Shown: positions 27,349-36,918 of the stretch, piece after piece
Layout: each line of letters starts with the position of its first letter
How positions within the stretch are numbered: position 1 is the stretch's first letter
Source of the DNA: Anditalea andensis
GTDB lineage: Bacteria; Bacteroidota; Bacteroidia; Cytophagales; Cyclobacteriaceae
Assembly: GCF_000714815.1 (NCBI RefSeq)
Contig: NZ_JMIH01000021.1
Location: 62,001 to 126,000, forward strand
Direction: 5' to 3'
Length of the DNA: 64,000 nucleotides
Translations under genes and position numbers: made by a program
Notes under the pieces: generated by a model
What the model was told of the DNA's origin: nothing
The model's input: the letters and a program-made list of their open reading frames with translations, nothing else
Databases searched by the model: none

Positions 27349-28035
27349 TTATCTTCTACAACCATGGCAATTTTTAATTTGGGCAAAAATTCTATTGGCT
27401 ATTTCCAGCATTCCCAGATCCCCAGGATGAATGGCGACACTTTCATTTTCAAAATACCCAATGGCCCTATATTTTGATGCAAATGCTAAAGGATAAAGGT
27501 CTACCAGCTCCCAGTTATTTTTTGATGCTATTTTCTTTAGCTCATTATTTACCGTTTCTGGTCCCCAAAAGGAGGTGGTCATAATTACCCTCATCTGAGG
27601 CTTATTTTCGATTAGGCTTACTACTCGGGCCACGGGCCCTTCCAAGTCAAAGGTATTAAAATCAGTTTGAGTGATATTTTCAGCCAGCCTCCAGATGAGA
27701 ATATCGGGATCAATACCGTCAATTTCAGCTAATTTATCATAATCGTATTCCCAAAAGCCTGTTTCAAAATCCACCATTGTTTTGATGGTTACCTCTACCT
27801 CTGGATAATTATTCCGGAGAGAATCACTTAATATAGCTACATAATCCCTATCCGCGGCGGAAGCGGCCATACCCCAGTTGCCATACCATCCGATCTCAGG
27901 TGCCGGTAAGTGATGGGTGATGCTATTGCCCAAAATAAGTACCCTGCTCACCTCCTTAACGGGAAGGAAATCCGGCTCTTGCTTACATGAAAACAAAAGC
28001 AACATTAAACTCAGGGGTATAAATCTTTTTATCAT
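27349..28035 (-). CDS. SGNH/GDSL hydrolase-like lipoprotein
   Basis: 228 aa. A lipoprotein signal peptide ends at C17 (LLFSC). The SGNH block I motif is ILGNSIT with S38 as the likely nucleophile, and the C-terminal HPGD (H203) is the likely catalytic base; an asparagine-containing block (LAENITQTD) is between them. Such enzymes are esterases or acylhydrolases acting on lipids, sugars or polysaccharide acetyl groups. It should sit on the periplasmic face of a membrane. Substrate unknown. Confidence 0.82.
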   Translation of the reverse strand: MIKRFIPLSLMLLLFSCKQEPDFLPVKEVSRVLILGNSITHHLPAPEIGWYGNWGMAASAADRDYVAILSDSLRNNYPEVEVTIKTMVDFETGFWEYDYDKLAEIDGIDPDILIWRLAENITQTDFNTFDLEGPVARVVSLIENKPQMRVIMTTSFWGPETVNNELKKIASKNNWELVDLYPLAFASKYRAIGYFENESVAIHPGDLGMLEIANRIFAQIKNCHGCRR

Positions 28036-28159
28036 TTTATAATTTATTTGATGGTTAAATATGATTACATCACAAAGGTCGGGATAGCCTGTCTAGAATT
28101 GATTTGGGAATATTTTACATAATTAATATCACCTATCCATAGAAAATGTAAGCAACGCA

Positions 28160-29749
28160 CTATTTCCTTGTATAAAACCTATCCTCCATCCAGGTCTTCA
28201 CCCTTAGAAATTGATCCCATTTTGGATAGCTGGTAATATCTATCACCTGTTGTATTTCGTCAAATATCTGTTTTGCCATGATATAATTACCTACCTTATA
28301 GGCTTGAAAGCCATATTTTGCAGCTACCAGGGCCCTTGCCAGTTCCAACTCTTTTTCTATATACGCAGCAGATGATTTTTGCTTACTGAAATTAACACTG
28401 TCCGCACTTACCTTGATACTGTACTCAAATATCCTAGATTTTAATATCATACCTTCCATAGAGGTGCAGCGGCTCAGGGCCACATATACCTGTCCTGCTT
28501 CGAAGCTTCTGTTTATATCCAAGATCGCCTTATCAAATGTCAGTCCCTGGCTTTTGTGGACAGTAATCGCCCAAGCAAGCTTCAGGGGAAACTGTGAAAA
28601 GGTTCCTATGGTCTTAGATTCTATATGGTCTTCTTTTTCATTATAGATATACTCTATGTTTTCCCATGTCTCCCGCTCCACTTCATAGATAAACCCGCTG
28701 TTGTTTTCCACTTTGATCATGCTATCAGACATCTCCAGTACCTTTCCAATCATCCCGTTATAGTATTTCAATTCAGGATTATTTTTCATGAAGATCACCT
28801 GGGCGCCTTCCTTAAGTATTAAATCCTGAGGCTCAAATGGCGCCATAGAAAGCGGAAAAATATTCTGAATGATTGCTTCATATTTTCTTTCAGTTCCGTT
28901 CAGATCTTTCAGCTTTTCAGCATTTACTTGATTGATCGAGGCATTGTGTGTTCCCAAAAGAATAAAACCCTGATCCAATAACTTAAAATCATAGTGGCCA
29001 ACCGTGATGTTGAGCAGATTGATATCATCCATGGTATGGAGATTCTCCCGCACCCTGTTCAGCAGGGATTTGAAAACCTCATCTTTCTGCCGGTAGATTT
29101 TCTGTAGCTCTATATGTACTGGTTCTAATGCCTGAAAAGCATGGGATCCATAGAAAAAGCGTGTATTATAATGATTTTTTAAATGGTCCCAATCCTCATT
29201 ACGGACTACAGGGGGCAGCTGGAAAGGATCTCCAATCAGAATGAGCTGAACTCCCCCAAAGGGCAGATGCATCTTTTTCCTGAATACCCGAAGTATCTGG
29301 TCAATAACATCGAGCATCTCTACCCTTACCATAGATACTTCATCAATTACCAATAAATCCAGTTTTCTGATTACATCCAGTTGGGCTTTCCTGTATTGAA
29401 AAGTCTGAAATATCGAAAGTTTTTTATTCTTTATATTGGGCTGTAACCTGGGATCACCAGGCAGGAACAGCTGTCGGGGGTCTATCTTAAAAAACGAATG
29501 TAGGGTTTTACCTTTCGCATTGATAGCAGCCACTCCGGTAGGCGCCACTACTGCCATATTTTTATCCAGATTCAGTTTTTTAAGGGTATGCAAGAAGGTA
29601 GTTTTACCTGTACCTGCCCTGCCTGTAAGGAATAGGGAGCGATTTGAAAAAAGCGCTATTTCCAGAGCATGGATAAATTGGTCATTATCCGTATCCAGAC
29701 CTTTGGCTTTAAATTCCCTGCGAAAAAAATCCTTGATAAATACAGACAT
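28160..29749 (-). CDS. PIF1/RecD2-like DNA helicase
   Basis: About 529 aa from the ATG at 29749; an upstream ATG at 29797 would add 16 residues with no match to the family. Superfamily 1B helicase: Walker A GRAGTGKTTFL, motif Ia VVAPTGVAAINAKGKTLHSF, Walker B LLVIDEVSM, motif III ILIGDPFQLPPV and the C-terminal UvrD-type AWAITVHKSQGLTFDKA with VALSRC. After the helicase core comes a helical tail of about 100 residues. Likely DNA unwinding in repair or replication. Confidence 0.92.
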   Translation of the reverse strand: MSVFIKDFFRREFKAKGLDTDNDQFIHALEIALFSNRSLFLTGRAGTGKTTFLHTLKKLNLDKNMAVVAPTGVAAINAKGKTLHSFFKIDPRQLFLPGDPRLQPNIKNKKLSIFQTFQYRKAQLDVIRKLDLLVIDEVSMVRVEMLDVIDQILRVFRKKMHLPFGGVQLILIGDPFQLPPVVRNEDWDHLKNHYNTRFFYGSHAFQALEPVHIELQKIYRQKDEVFKSLLNRVRENLHTMDDINLLNITVGHYDFKLLDQGFILLGTHNASINQVNAEKLKDLNGTERKYEAIIQNIFPLSMAPFEPQDLILKEGAQVIFMKNNPELKYYNGMIGKVLEMSDSMIKVENNSGFIYEVERETWENIEYIYNEKEDHIESKTIGTFSQFPLKLAWAITVHKSQGLTFDKAILDINRSFEAGQVYVALSRCTSMEGMILKSRIFEYSIKVSADSVNFSKQKSSAAYIEKELELARALVAAKYGFQAYKVGNYIMAKQIFDEIQQVIDITSYPKWDQFLRVKTWMEDRFYTRK

Positions 29750-29830
29750 AAATTTTGGTTCTGCCTTAAATATACAGCCTCTAAGATCATAAGACAAATA
29801 AGCTTCCCACCCTTTCCAATATATCCTGGG

Positions 29831-31219
29831 TCAAGCTTCAGAAAATAAAGTATGCCTGTCCCTAATCAGCCGGACTTTCCAGTAGCCTAATTTGAAATAA
29901 CTGAATGCAACAATGGCTGCTATAAAATTGGATATAGGAAATGCCCACCATATCCCTTCATAACCTAAGGTGGTTTTATAGGCCAGGACATATGCGAGTG
30001 GAAATCGAATCACCCATAGGCTGAGCATGGATATCATCATACTGGCTTTGGTGAATCCTGCACCATTAAACACTCCATTTAATATTTGCTGCACACCCAG
30101 AAGACCAAAACTCGGTGCCATAATTTTGATAAACAATGCCCCGTCTTTGATCACCGTAGGATCATTGGGCACAAAAAATGCCGTCAGCGTTTCTGCAAAT
30201 AAGAACAGCAGTATACCTATGCCTGTCAATCCAAAAAATGCAATCTGGGTACTAAGATTCCCCACTTTCTCTGCCCTTTTTATCTTTCGTGCACCAATAT
30301 TTTGCCCTACCAGAGTGGTAGTGGCTATCCCAAATCCTAGAGCGGGTATGATAACAAAACTTAGAATCCTTGCGCCAATACCATATGCAGCTACCACTCC
30401 ACTGCCAAAACTCGTCACAATGATGATCATCATGACCATAGCCAAAGCCCTAGTAGACTGTTCTATACTGGCAGGTATACCTAGATACACCATTTTTTTT
30501 ATATACTGCCAGTCTATCCGCATCATAGACCAGTTGATCTTGATACCATTTTTTCCTTTGAACAATATATAGATACCCGCAATCGCGGATAATCCCTGAG
30601 TTATCACACTGGCTACTGCGGCTCCTGCCACACCAAATCCAGGCACAGGTCCAAAACCATATATAAATAACGGATCTAAGACCAAGTTTAATAACACTGT
30701 CACTAAAATAACATATACAGGCAGCATCACATTACCTATCCCCCTCATGAGGGATTGGAAGACAAAAAACATAAACAGAAATACAAAACCTATAGCAGAT
30801 ACCCTAAAATAGGAAATAGAATCTTCCAATATCTCTGGACCGGCGCCTACTATGGTCATCATGGGACGCGCCACAAACCACCCCACAAAAGAAAGCATCA
30901 ATGAGACAAAAAATATGACCAGTACGGTCTGGGAAGAACTATAGTTTACCTGATGTTGATCATCGGCCCCTTTATGTTGCGCCACCAACACCGTGCCGGC
31001 CAGGGTGAGTCCCCCACCCAAAGCCAGGATAAGAAAAAGAATAGGAAAACTTAGGCTTACTGCCGCTACCGCATCTGCCCCTAATCTACCCAGCCAAAAT
31101 GTATCTATTAATTGATAGGCCGTCTGCAAAATATTCGCAAAAATAATAGGCCCTGCCAAGCTTGTAAGGGAATTGATTATTCGCCCTTCGGTGAATTTTT
31201 TATACTTTTTTGGAGCCAT
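29831..31219 (-). CDS. MATE family efflux transporter
   Basis: About 462 aa from the ATG at 31219; a longer frame begins at 31261 but adds a short non-family stretch. Twelve hydrophobic helices in two halves. N-terminal motif LAGPIIFANILQTAYQLIDT and FWLGRLGADAVAAVSL, mirrored by LGIPASIEQSTRALAMVMM in the second half, are typical of the DinF/NorM-like MATE group. It would export cationic drugs or metabolites by sodium or proton exchange. It ends 82 bases before the helicase gene, on the same strand. Confidence 0.92.
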   Translation of the reverse strand: MAPKKYKKFTEGRIINSLTSLAGPIIFANILQTAYQLIDTFWLGRLGADAVAAVSLSFPILFLILALGGGLTLAGTVLVAQHKGADDQHQVNYSSSQTVLVIFFVSLMLSFVGWFVARPMMTIVGAGPEILEDSISYFRVSAIGFVFLFMFFVFQSLMRGIGNVMLPVYVILVTVLLNLVLDPLFIYGFGPVPGFGVAGAAVASVITQGLSAIAGIYILFKGKNGIKINWSMMRIDWQYIKKMVYLGIPASIEQSTRALAMVMMIIIVTSFGSGVVAAYGIGARILSFVIIPALGFGIATTTLVGQNIGARKIKRAEKVGNLSTQIAFFGLTGIGILLFLFAETLTAFFVPNDPTVIKDGALFIKIMAPSFGLLGVQQILNGVFNGAGFTKASMMISMLSLWVIRFPLAYVLAYKTTLGYEGIWWAFPISNFIAAIVAFSYFKLGYWKVRLIRDRHTLFSEA

Positions 31220-31261
31220 AAAAATATATTGGATTCTTAGATAACCACCCATTCCACCCAA

Positions 31262-31757
31262 TTAGTTTCGTGCGGCATCAGCTTTTCCATCCTGTAGCCA
31301 AAAAATGCACCACATTGTCCCATCTGAGTGATATCAGAAAAAAAGCCGTTAGCCTTCATTATAATGTATCCTAAAAAAGCAATAAATTAGGCCTTATTAC
31401 GATTCATATTATTATAAATACATTTTATTTACAAAAATCATCAATTCAAAAAATAAAAAACATTACATTTTAATTGAATTTTAAAATACATTTTTTAACA
31501 TAATACATACGTTATTAATAATATTAAAATATTATTTTGAAATTTTACAAATATAAAATTGATAATTTTACACTTTATATGGTAAGAAGGAAAACTTTTA
31601 ATGAAACACAATTCATATCTAATAAGTATCAATTCATTTGTTTTAATATCTATTTAAATTAAAAAATACATCAATTTGAATCTATTTAATTTACTTCGTA
31701 AAAATTAATAAAATCCTTACCTTGTAGCTTCGAAAAAAAACTAAATCTATATATATA
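31262..31757. other. AT-rich divergent intergenic region
   Basis: 496 bases, clearly richer in A and T than the neighbours, between the MATE gene and the DUF3127 gene. It must hold promoters for both. CTTACCTTGTAG at 31718-31729 comes near the Bacteroidota -7 element for the DUF3127 gene, but no -33 element is clear. No gene or stable structure found. Confidence 0.4.
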
Positions 31758-32105
31758 ATGGAAATCAGCGGAAAAATCATCCAAGTGCTTCAGGAGCAGG
31801 GCGGCACTGGGCGCAACGGAGCTTGGAGAAAACAAGACTACGTTTTAGAAACTACAGGGCAATACCCCAAAAAAGTTTGCATGACTGTTTGGGGTGATAA
31901 AATTGACCAATTTGCACTTAAAGAAGGCCAGGACATCACAGCAGGTATAGAAGTAGAAAGCAGAGAATACAACGGTAAGTGGTATACTGATGTGAAAGCA
32001 TGGAAAGTGGACAAACAGGGGGGCGGACAAGGTCCTTCTTATAGCAATCCTCCAGAAGTGACTACATTTAATGAGGAAAGTGGAGATGATGTTTTGCCAT
32101 TTTGA
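31758..32105 (+). CDS. DUF3127 OB-fold protein with an SSB-like C-terminal tip
   Basis: 115 aa DUF3127 protein, a Bacteroidota family with an OB-like fold. The N-terminus MEISGKIIQVLQEQGGTGRN is usual, and KVCMTVWGDKIDQF and REYNGKWYTDVKAWKV are core strands. The C-terminus is a short linker (rich in Gly, Pro, Ser, Asn) ending acidic and then DDVLPF, close to the DDIPF tail by which single-stranded DNA-binding proteins call in repair enzymes. A DNA-binding role is inferred. It has its own terminator. Confidence 0.88.
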   Translation: MEISGKIIQVLQEQGGTGRNGAWRKQDYVLETTGQYPKKVCMTVWGDKIDQFALKEGQDITAGIEVESREYNGKWYTDVKAWKVDKQGGGQGPSYSNPPEVTTFNEESGDDVLPF

Positions 32106-32123
32106 AAAAACCTGATTATATTG

Positions 32124-32150
32124 AAAAAGCGACAAATGTCGCTTTTTTTT
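32124..32150 (+). terminator. Terminator of the DUF3127 gene
   Basis: A 10-bp stem (AAAAAGCGAC at 32124-32133, GTCGCTTTTT at 32138-32147) with a 4-base loop, followed by more T. Strong and lies 19 bases after the stop. Confidence 0.9.
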
Positions 32151-32171
32151 ATGTCCAAACTGTAAATACCA

Positions 32172-32621
32172 ATGTGGGAAAATTGGGATGAAAACGAATG
32201 GGATGAAAGCGATGAAGCTGAATTTCTAAGAAAAAAAGCTAACACTCCACCCCTAATGTGGAAATGTATAGACATCGTAAAGTTGACCAGGGCCATAGTG
32301 GGGTCACTGGATGAAGCCAGGACTGAACTTTATGGATCTTCCATGATCCAAAGTGCTAAAATTCTTGCTATTAAATATATTGAAGCCAATGCTCATCCAA
32401 ACTATATCATTAAAATGGAAAACGCTGTAGTGATGAAAATCAATGCGCGTATGTTATATGACATGACCCTGCAACTGGCCTTAGAATCCACCCATGCTGA
32501 AGAACACCTGCAGCTGCTAAGAGATGCCATAGGTGAACTTAAAAAACTATTTGTAGACTGGGTTAAAACTTTTAATAAAAACCAGCGATCTGATGATGGC
32601 TGGGGACTCTTTGTAGACTGA
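32172..32621 (+). CDS. Conserved protein of unknown function, Bacteroidota type
   Basis: 149 aa, no signal peptide. Acidic N-terminus (MWENWDENEWDESDEAEFL) followed by about four helices; the segments IVGSLDEARTELYGSSMIQS and HAEEHLQLLRDAIGELKKLF look helical. No cofactor or catalytic motif is seen. Codon use matches the neighbours, so it is probably expressed. It lies between a terminator and a small convergent membrane gene. I do not recognise the family. Confidence 0.7.
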   Translation: MWENWDENEWDESDEAEFLRKKANTPPLMWKCIDIVKLTRAIVGSLDEARTELYGSSMIQSAKILAIKYIEANAHPNYIIKMENAVVMKINARMLYDMTLQLALESTHAEEHLQLLRDAIGELKKLFVDWVKTFNKNQRSDDGWGLFVD

Positions 32622-32622
32622 C

Positions 32623-32772
32623 TTAATACTGGCTCTTTCCAAAACTAAACCCTAAATAGAGCCCTCCTATCATAAGCGCCATGGCAATACCTCCCAGTAA
32701 TATCAATACCCCAAGTGGCATTTCCCAGTCCTCACTTCCTATTTTAAAACGGATAATTTTATTCAGGTCCAT
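32623..32772 (-). CDS. Small single-helix membrane protein, 49 aa
   Basis: A short frame read right to left from the ATG at 32770-32772. The N-terminus is polar (MDLNKIIRFKIGSEDWEM), then comes one clear membrane helix with small and hydrophobic residues (PLGVLILLGGIAMALMIGGL, YLGFSFG), ending KSQY. Its amino-acid text is not random: the hydrophobic block has one continuous helix length. Convergent with the 32172-32621 gene, with stops one base apart. Function unknown. Confidence 0.5.
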   Translation of the reverse strand: MDLNKIIRFKIGSEDWEMPLGVLILLGGIAMALMIGGLYLGFSFGKSQY

Positions 32773-33165
32773 AAAAGCCTATAATGTGTTGGTCAAAGAT
32801 AAATATATTATGGTTTTCTGTGCGGTTATATAAGATGATTCTCATACCCAAGATTATAATACCATTAAACCGTATAAAATGGGAGAAAAATATATCAAGT
32901 AACACTTATATATTTTTTAAAGAAGTTCCCTATCTGCTACCTTGGTATTCATATCAGCGATAGGGGAGCAGTGATGGAAATTCATTGCCATGGGCCCAAA
33001 AGTGGCAATACGATTAACTATATATCACTCTTAATACTTTATACAGTCGGCATCTTTGGAATAGTTTATTTTTTAATAAATAAAATAATTGAATACCTAT
33101 AATTTGAGAATATTTTCTCAAGGAAAGTGCAGGTGGAGATTTGCCATCCATACCTGCACTTACAT
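32773..33165. other. Intergenic region with tandem hairpins
   Basis: 393 bases, no supported gene. The right end holds hairpins belonging to the convergent nitroreductase gene; the rest is AT-rich with nothing seen. Confidence 0.4.
33101..33161 (-). terminator. Tandem hairpins after the nitroreductase gene
   Basis: A 10-bp stem (AAGTGCAGGT at 33125-33134, ACCTGCACTT at 33152-33161) with a 17-base loop, and next to it a 7-bp stem (TTGAGAA and TTCTCAA, about 33103-33120). They lie just past the stop of the minus-strand nitroreductase gene. T tracts are short, so strength is uncertain. Confidence 0.5.
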
Positions 33166-33768
33166 TTATTTTACCCAGGTTACCTTCTCTCCTATAGGTT
33201 TCCTTCTGGCTTCAGGCCAGCGGTCTGTAGCGGGCTTGGCCACATAAAAGAAACCCATGAGTTTATCCTCTTCCTCAAGCCCGAAAAAAGGTTTGGCCTC
33301 AGGATAGAAAGTAGGTCCACCGGTACCCCAGTATCCTGCCAATCCATGAGCACTTGCTGTCAGGTATATATTCTGTACCGCCATAGCTACAGCTGACACT
33401 TCTTCCATTTCAGGAAGATTGAACCTGGTGTCTTTTTTCATAGCTATGGAGATAATATGAGAGCACCTGAGCGGATTTTCTTTAAGCTTTTGGTAAGTAG
33501 CCTCCGCATATGTACCTGCTTTCTCTGACCTGGATTTATAAAGTTCTGCCTGGAAATCAGCCAGCTTTTTAAGTCCTTCACCTGAAAATACTGTAAACCT
33601 CCAGGGTTCGGTGAGCTTGTGTGTGGGAGCATAATTGGCATTTTCCAGCATCTCTGCTATGATACTATCATCGATAGGGTCATTTTCTTTAAACTGCGCC
33701 ACAAACATGCTCCTGCGGTTTCTGATAATTTTATTTACTTCTTCAATATTAAAATCCGGTTTTTCCAT
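33166..33768 (-). CDS. Nitroreductase family protein
   Basis: 200 aa FMN-binding nitroreductase. NKIIRNRRSMFVAQF at the start carries the RRS phosphate contact for FMN, ANYAPTHKLTEPWRFTVF is the second conserved stretch, AMAVQNIYLTASAHGLAGYW is the dimer helix, and FGLEEEDKLMGFFYVAKP is near the end. Such enzymes reduce nitro compounds, quinones or related substrates with NAD(P)H. Substrate not known. It stands alone on the minus strand. Confidence 0.88.
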   Translation of the reverse strand: MEKPDFNIEEVNKIIRNRRSMFVAQFKENDPIDDSIIAEMLENANYAPTHKLTEPWRFTVFSGEGLKKLADFQAELYKSRSEKAGTYAEATYQKLKENPLRCSHIISIAMKKDTRFNLPEMEEVSAVAMAVQNIYLTASAHGLAGYWGTGGPTFYPEAKPFFGLEEEDKLMGFFYVAKPATDRWPEARRKPIGEKVTWVK

Positions 33769-33923
33769 AATTTATAGGCAATATTCAATTTCATAATTTA
33801 AAATTCAGTCCCAAATCTACATTCTTAAATCATCAATCAAAAACCTTACACCAAACAACGTGTCCACGTATTCTCAGATTTTCTCGACCTGCTAACCTTT
33901 CAAAATCCTGAAATGATCAATCA

Positions 33924-36176
33924 TCAATACCTAAACCCTACCTTGACTCCCCCAAACCAGTTTCTGCCTGGCGCCGGCTGATAGTATCGGTTAGCAAAGG
34001 CATTGAGATCATTTCCAAGACTATAGGCTTCGTCCAGTAAGTTTTCAGCTCCACCGTAAAGTTCCAAATCCCACTGGCCTGCAAATGTCCTTCTCCAGCC
34101 CAATCTGGCACTGACAAGGTGGTAACTATTCTGAAAAACGTTATTGGCATCGTTGAGCGGTATTTCATCTACATACTGATGGGTGAAATTAAGGTATAAG
34201 CCTGCCCGGGTAGTCAGATCCAATTGATTCACCAGTGAATTAGGAGCTACACCCGTCAACTGATTTCCTGAAAAATCATTCCCGCCGCTTTCATAGTCCC
34301 TGAACTGGAAATAGTGACCGGTAAAAGCATGCGTGATTTTCATTTCGTTCAAGAATGCTGTCTGGTTTCTGATCAAAGCATAGTCTAACAATACTTCTGC
34401 TCCACGCTGATCCGTAGATCCTGCATTTCTAAACAGCACGACTCCCTGTTCGTTGGTAAAGGTAGTAATGGTTTCATCCAACCGAAAATAAAAGATACTG
34501 GCATCCAGGTTTACCCTGCCCTCTGCAAATCCAGCTCTATATCCCAATTCATAATTGATTCCTCTCTCTGCTTCTAATCCTAAATTTATTGATCCTTCAT
34601 TTGTCCTAACTTCATCTATGGTGGGCGGGGAGAATCCAGCACTGATGCTGCCGTGAACTGCTGATGTGCTGTTTAACTGCTGCGAAAGTGCTAAACGAGG
34701 TATCACTACCGGAGGAAAACTTCTCTCTGCAGCCGACGGCACACCCCTTTGGGCATCTATGCTCCTATTGATATCAAATCTTGAAAAATTTTCACTCAAA
34801 GCCAGAGTCAGGATGGTAGAGTTGGTTAGTTCCATTTCCAACTGTTGGAACAGGAAACCCTGAGTGGTAACCAGATCGTCATTAAACCTGATGGTATCGG
34901 CTACTCCAGACCTATTGCCAAAATTCTGGGCTGAACTTCTACCGAATTGGTATTCCCCTCCCAGTATCAATCTTACCGGAATATTGGCCCATCTGTCTTC
35001 CAAAATAAATTTGGTCCTTCCGCCGTAACTGAACTTAAGCTCCCTCTTGTAGTCTAAGATGAACGGGTTCTCAAATTCCGTATTCTCCATATAAAGAGAG
35101 GTGACATTTTCTATCTTATCGGTTATTTGATATTGGTGGGATATACCGGCATATAGAGATTTCTGTACAATAGATGAATTCTGGTCTGCTGATCCAGGTC
35201 TGGCCTGTCTCGGATTCTCCAAAAACTGCGCTTCAGTTAGAGCTCCAGGAATCTGATAATCAAGGTCTGAATAAAGAAGTTGGGTAGATATCCTTTGCTT
35301 TGCTGATGGAAAATAATGGCCAGCCAATTGAAATACTTTCCTGTCCACTGCGCTATGGTCCCGGTAACCTTCGGATTTTTGATGGGCATATGATGCACTG
35401 ATGCCTCCGTTTTCCAGCTGTTGGTCTACCCCAATTCTATATCGGTACAGCCCAAAATCTCCTACTGCCACATCTGAGGAAATTCTGTTTTCGGTAACCT
35501 GCTGCCTGCTGTACATACTGATCACCCCTCCATTACCTGCACCATATATGCTTCCTGCAGGTCCTTTTATGATTTCAGTATTCTGGATATTGGAAAGATC
35601 TAGAAGGTTAAGCGGAGTGGTACCGTCAGGTGAGGTAAAGGGGATATCATTCCAGTAAACTTTTATATTCCGGACTCCAAAAGGTGCCCTTAATGAACTT
35701 CCTCTGATGGAGATTCTGTAACTGGCAGGGGCCCTCTCTTCCACTCTAATGCCGGGTTTGGTATTAAAAGCCTGAACAATAGATGTTTCATTAAACCTAT
35801 AGAGCTCACGCTCACTTACCCTACTGATAGCAGCGGCCTGTTGTAGCAAAGGCCTATCGGATTCAAATGCAGAAACTACTACTTCTCCAAGCGCAGAGAT
35901 TTTTCTTGTCATCAACAGCTCTTTATCTACATTAGGCTGTAAAACATACGTCCTGTCCTCAAAAGATACATGTGAGACCACCACTCTCGCATTTTCGCTT
36001 AAATTTATAGTGGCCTGGCCAATGTCATTTGTTATTAGATTCGACTGCCCAGCTATCCTAACCAGAGCTGCTACTACAGGTTCCCTGGACTCCTCATCGA
36101 GAATAGTAATGGTAACTTGTTGTGAATAAGCCCAAACCGGTAAAAAAAAGAAACATAATAGTATAATTTTTTTCAT
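33924..36176 (-). CDS. TonB-dependent outer-membrane receptor
   Basis: 750 aa outer-membrane transporter. Signal peptide about 1-18; then a carboxypeptidase-like regulatory beta domain (VTITILDEESREPVVAALVR, about 21-90), a plug domain (RISIRGSSLRAPFGVRNIKV, NTEIIKGPAGSIYGAGNGGV) and a beta-barrel that ends in the aromatic WFGGVKVGFRY. Such receptors import siderophores, vitamins or sugars using the TonB system. Ligand unknown: no siderophore, SusD or B12 gene lies beside it. Confidence 0.92.
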   Translation of the reverse strand: MKKIILLCFFFLPVWAYSQQVTITILDEESREPVVAALVRIAGQSNLITNDIGQATINLSENARVVVSHVSFEDRTYVLQPNVDKELLMTRKISALGEVVVSAFESDRPLLQQAAAISRVSERELYRFNETSIVQAFNTKPGIRVEERAPASYRISIRGSSLRAPFGVRNIKVYWNDIPFTSPDGTTPLNLLDLSNIQNTEIIKGPAGSIYGAGNGGVISMYSRQQVTENRISSDVAVGDFGLYRYRIGVDQQLENGGISASYAHQKSEGYRDHSAVDRKVFQLAGHYFPSAKQRISTQLLYSDLDYQIPGALTEAQFLENPRQARPGSADQNSSIVQKSLYAGISHQYQITDKIENVTSLYMENTEFENPFILDYKRELKFSYGGRTKFILEDRWANIPVRLILGGEYQFGRSSAQNFGNRSGVADTIRFNDDLVTTQGFLFQQLEMELTNSTILTLALSENFSRFDINRSIDAQRGVPSAAERSFPPVVIPRLALSQQLNSTSAVHGSISAGFSPPTIDEVRTNEGSINLGLEAERGINYELGYRAGFAEGRVNLDASIFYFRLDETITTFTNEQGVVLFRNAGSTDQRGAEVLLDYALIRNQTAFLNEMKITHAFTGHYFQFRDYESGGNDFSGNQLTGVAPNSLVNQLDLTTRAGLYLNFTHQYVDEIPLNDANNVFQNSYHLVSARLGWRRTFAGQWDLELYGGAENLLDEAYSLGNDLNAFANRYYQPAPGRNWFGGVKVGFRY

Positions 36177-36302
36177 ATAGAGTTTATAAAAATGTATATT
36201 ATTTATAATATGACTACATATATATCCAAATATTAATCTATTTGTTTATATTTATTATTTAAAATCAAACTCGGAGTAAAAGCAAACGTTATTAAATCAA
36301 AA

Positions 36303-36320
36303 AGACGGCTTAAGCCGTCT
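36303..36320 (-). terminator. Terminator of slyD
   Basis: A perfect palindrome AGACGGCTTAAGCCGTCT, which on the minus strand is followed by TTTTTGATTT. It lies 15 bases past the stop of the minus-strand slyD gene. Confidence 0.75.
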
Positions 36321-36334
36321 CTTGTGTTTAGTTT

Positions 36335-36850
36335 CTAGTGATGGTGTCCGCCAGGTCCATGTACGTGTCCATGGTCCAATTCCTCAGGCATGGCATCTCT
36401 GATATCCACTATTTCTCCTTTGAAATATAGGTCATAACCTGCAAGTGGGGAATTGAAGTCCATATGAACCCCTTTGTAATCTACTTTTAATATTTCTCCT
36501 CTGAGCTGGTTGCCCTTATCATCTTTCATAGGAATCACTTTCCCTACCTGTAGGAGTTGCTTGCCTTTCTTTCCCTCTTCATCTTTGAAATTAGATTTTG
36601 GGACGATCACCTTTCTGGATTCATCATAGTCTCCATAGGCATTTTCAAAATCTATAAATACTTCAAAAACATCACCCACTGATTTCCCTTCCAGTCCTTT
36701 CTCTAAGGCTGGAAGGACATTACCTGCTCCAAAAAGAAATGGGAAAGGTTCATCCTTGGATACTTTTTCGCGGAATTCTTTACCTGATTCCCCGTCATCT
36801 ACATGCAGCTCATAGGCCACACTCACTATTTTATCCTTTTCTACTTTCAT
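36335..36850 (-). CDS. slyD: SlyD-like FKBP-type peptidyl-prolyl isomerase
   Basis: 171 aa cytoplasmic isomerase and chaperone. The FKBP domain opens with YELHVDDGESGKEF, has FLFGAGNVLPALEKGLEG with the proline-binding pocket, and is split by the insert-in-flap domain (about 70-130), as in SlyD. The C-terminus is rich in His and Gly (HGHVHGPGGHHH), a metal-binding tail as in SlyD of other bacteria, where it stores nickel. A folding and nickel-handling role is likely. Confidence 0.9.
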   Translation of the reverse strand: MKVEKDKIVSVAYELHVDDGESGKEFREKVSKDEPFPFLFGAGNVLPALEKGLEGKSVGDVFEVFIDFENAYGDYDESRKVIVPKSNFKDEEGKKGKQLLQVGKVIPMKDDKGNQLRGEILKVDYKGVHMDFNSPLAGYDLYFKGEIVDIRDAMPEELDHGHVHGPGGHHH

Positions 36851-36918
36851 AAAGTTCTCTTTACTGCAAAATTAACCAATACTTGCAATAGAAACCTTCA
36901 TTTTATTATTATTCTATA

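Noticed and set aside
31262-31757. AT-rich block as an origin of replication
   Set aside because: No DnaA-box cluster, dnaA, gidA or similar gene nearby; it is simply an AT-rich promoter region.
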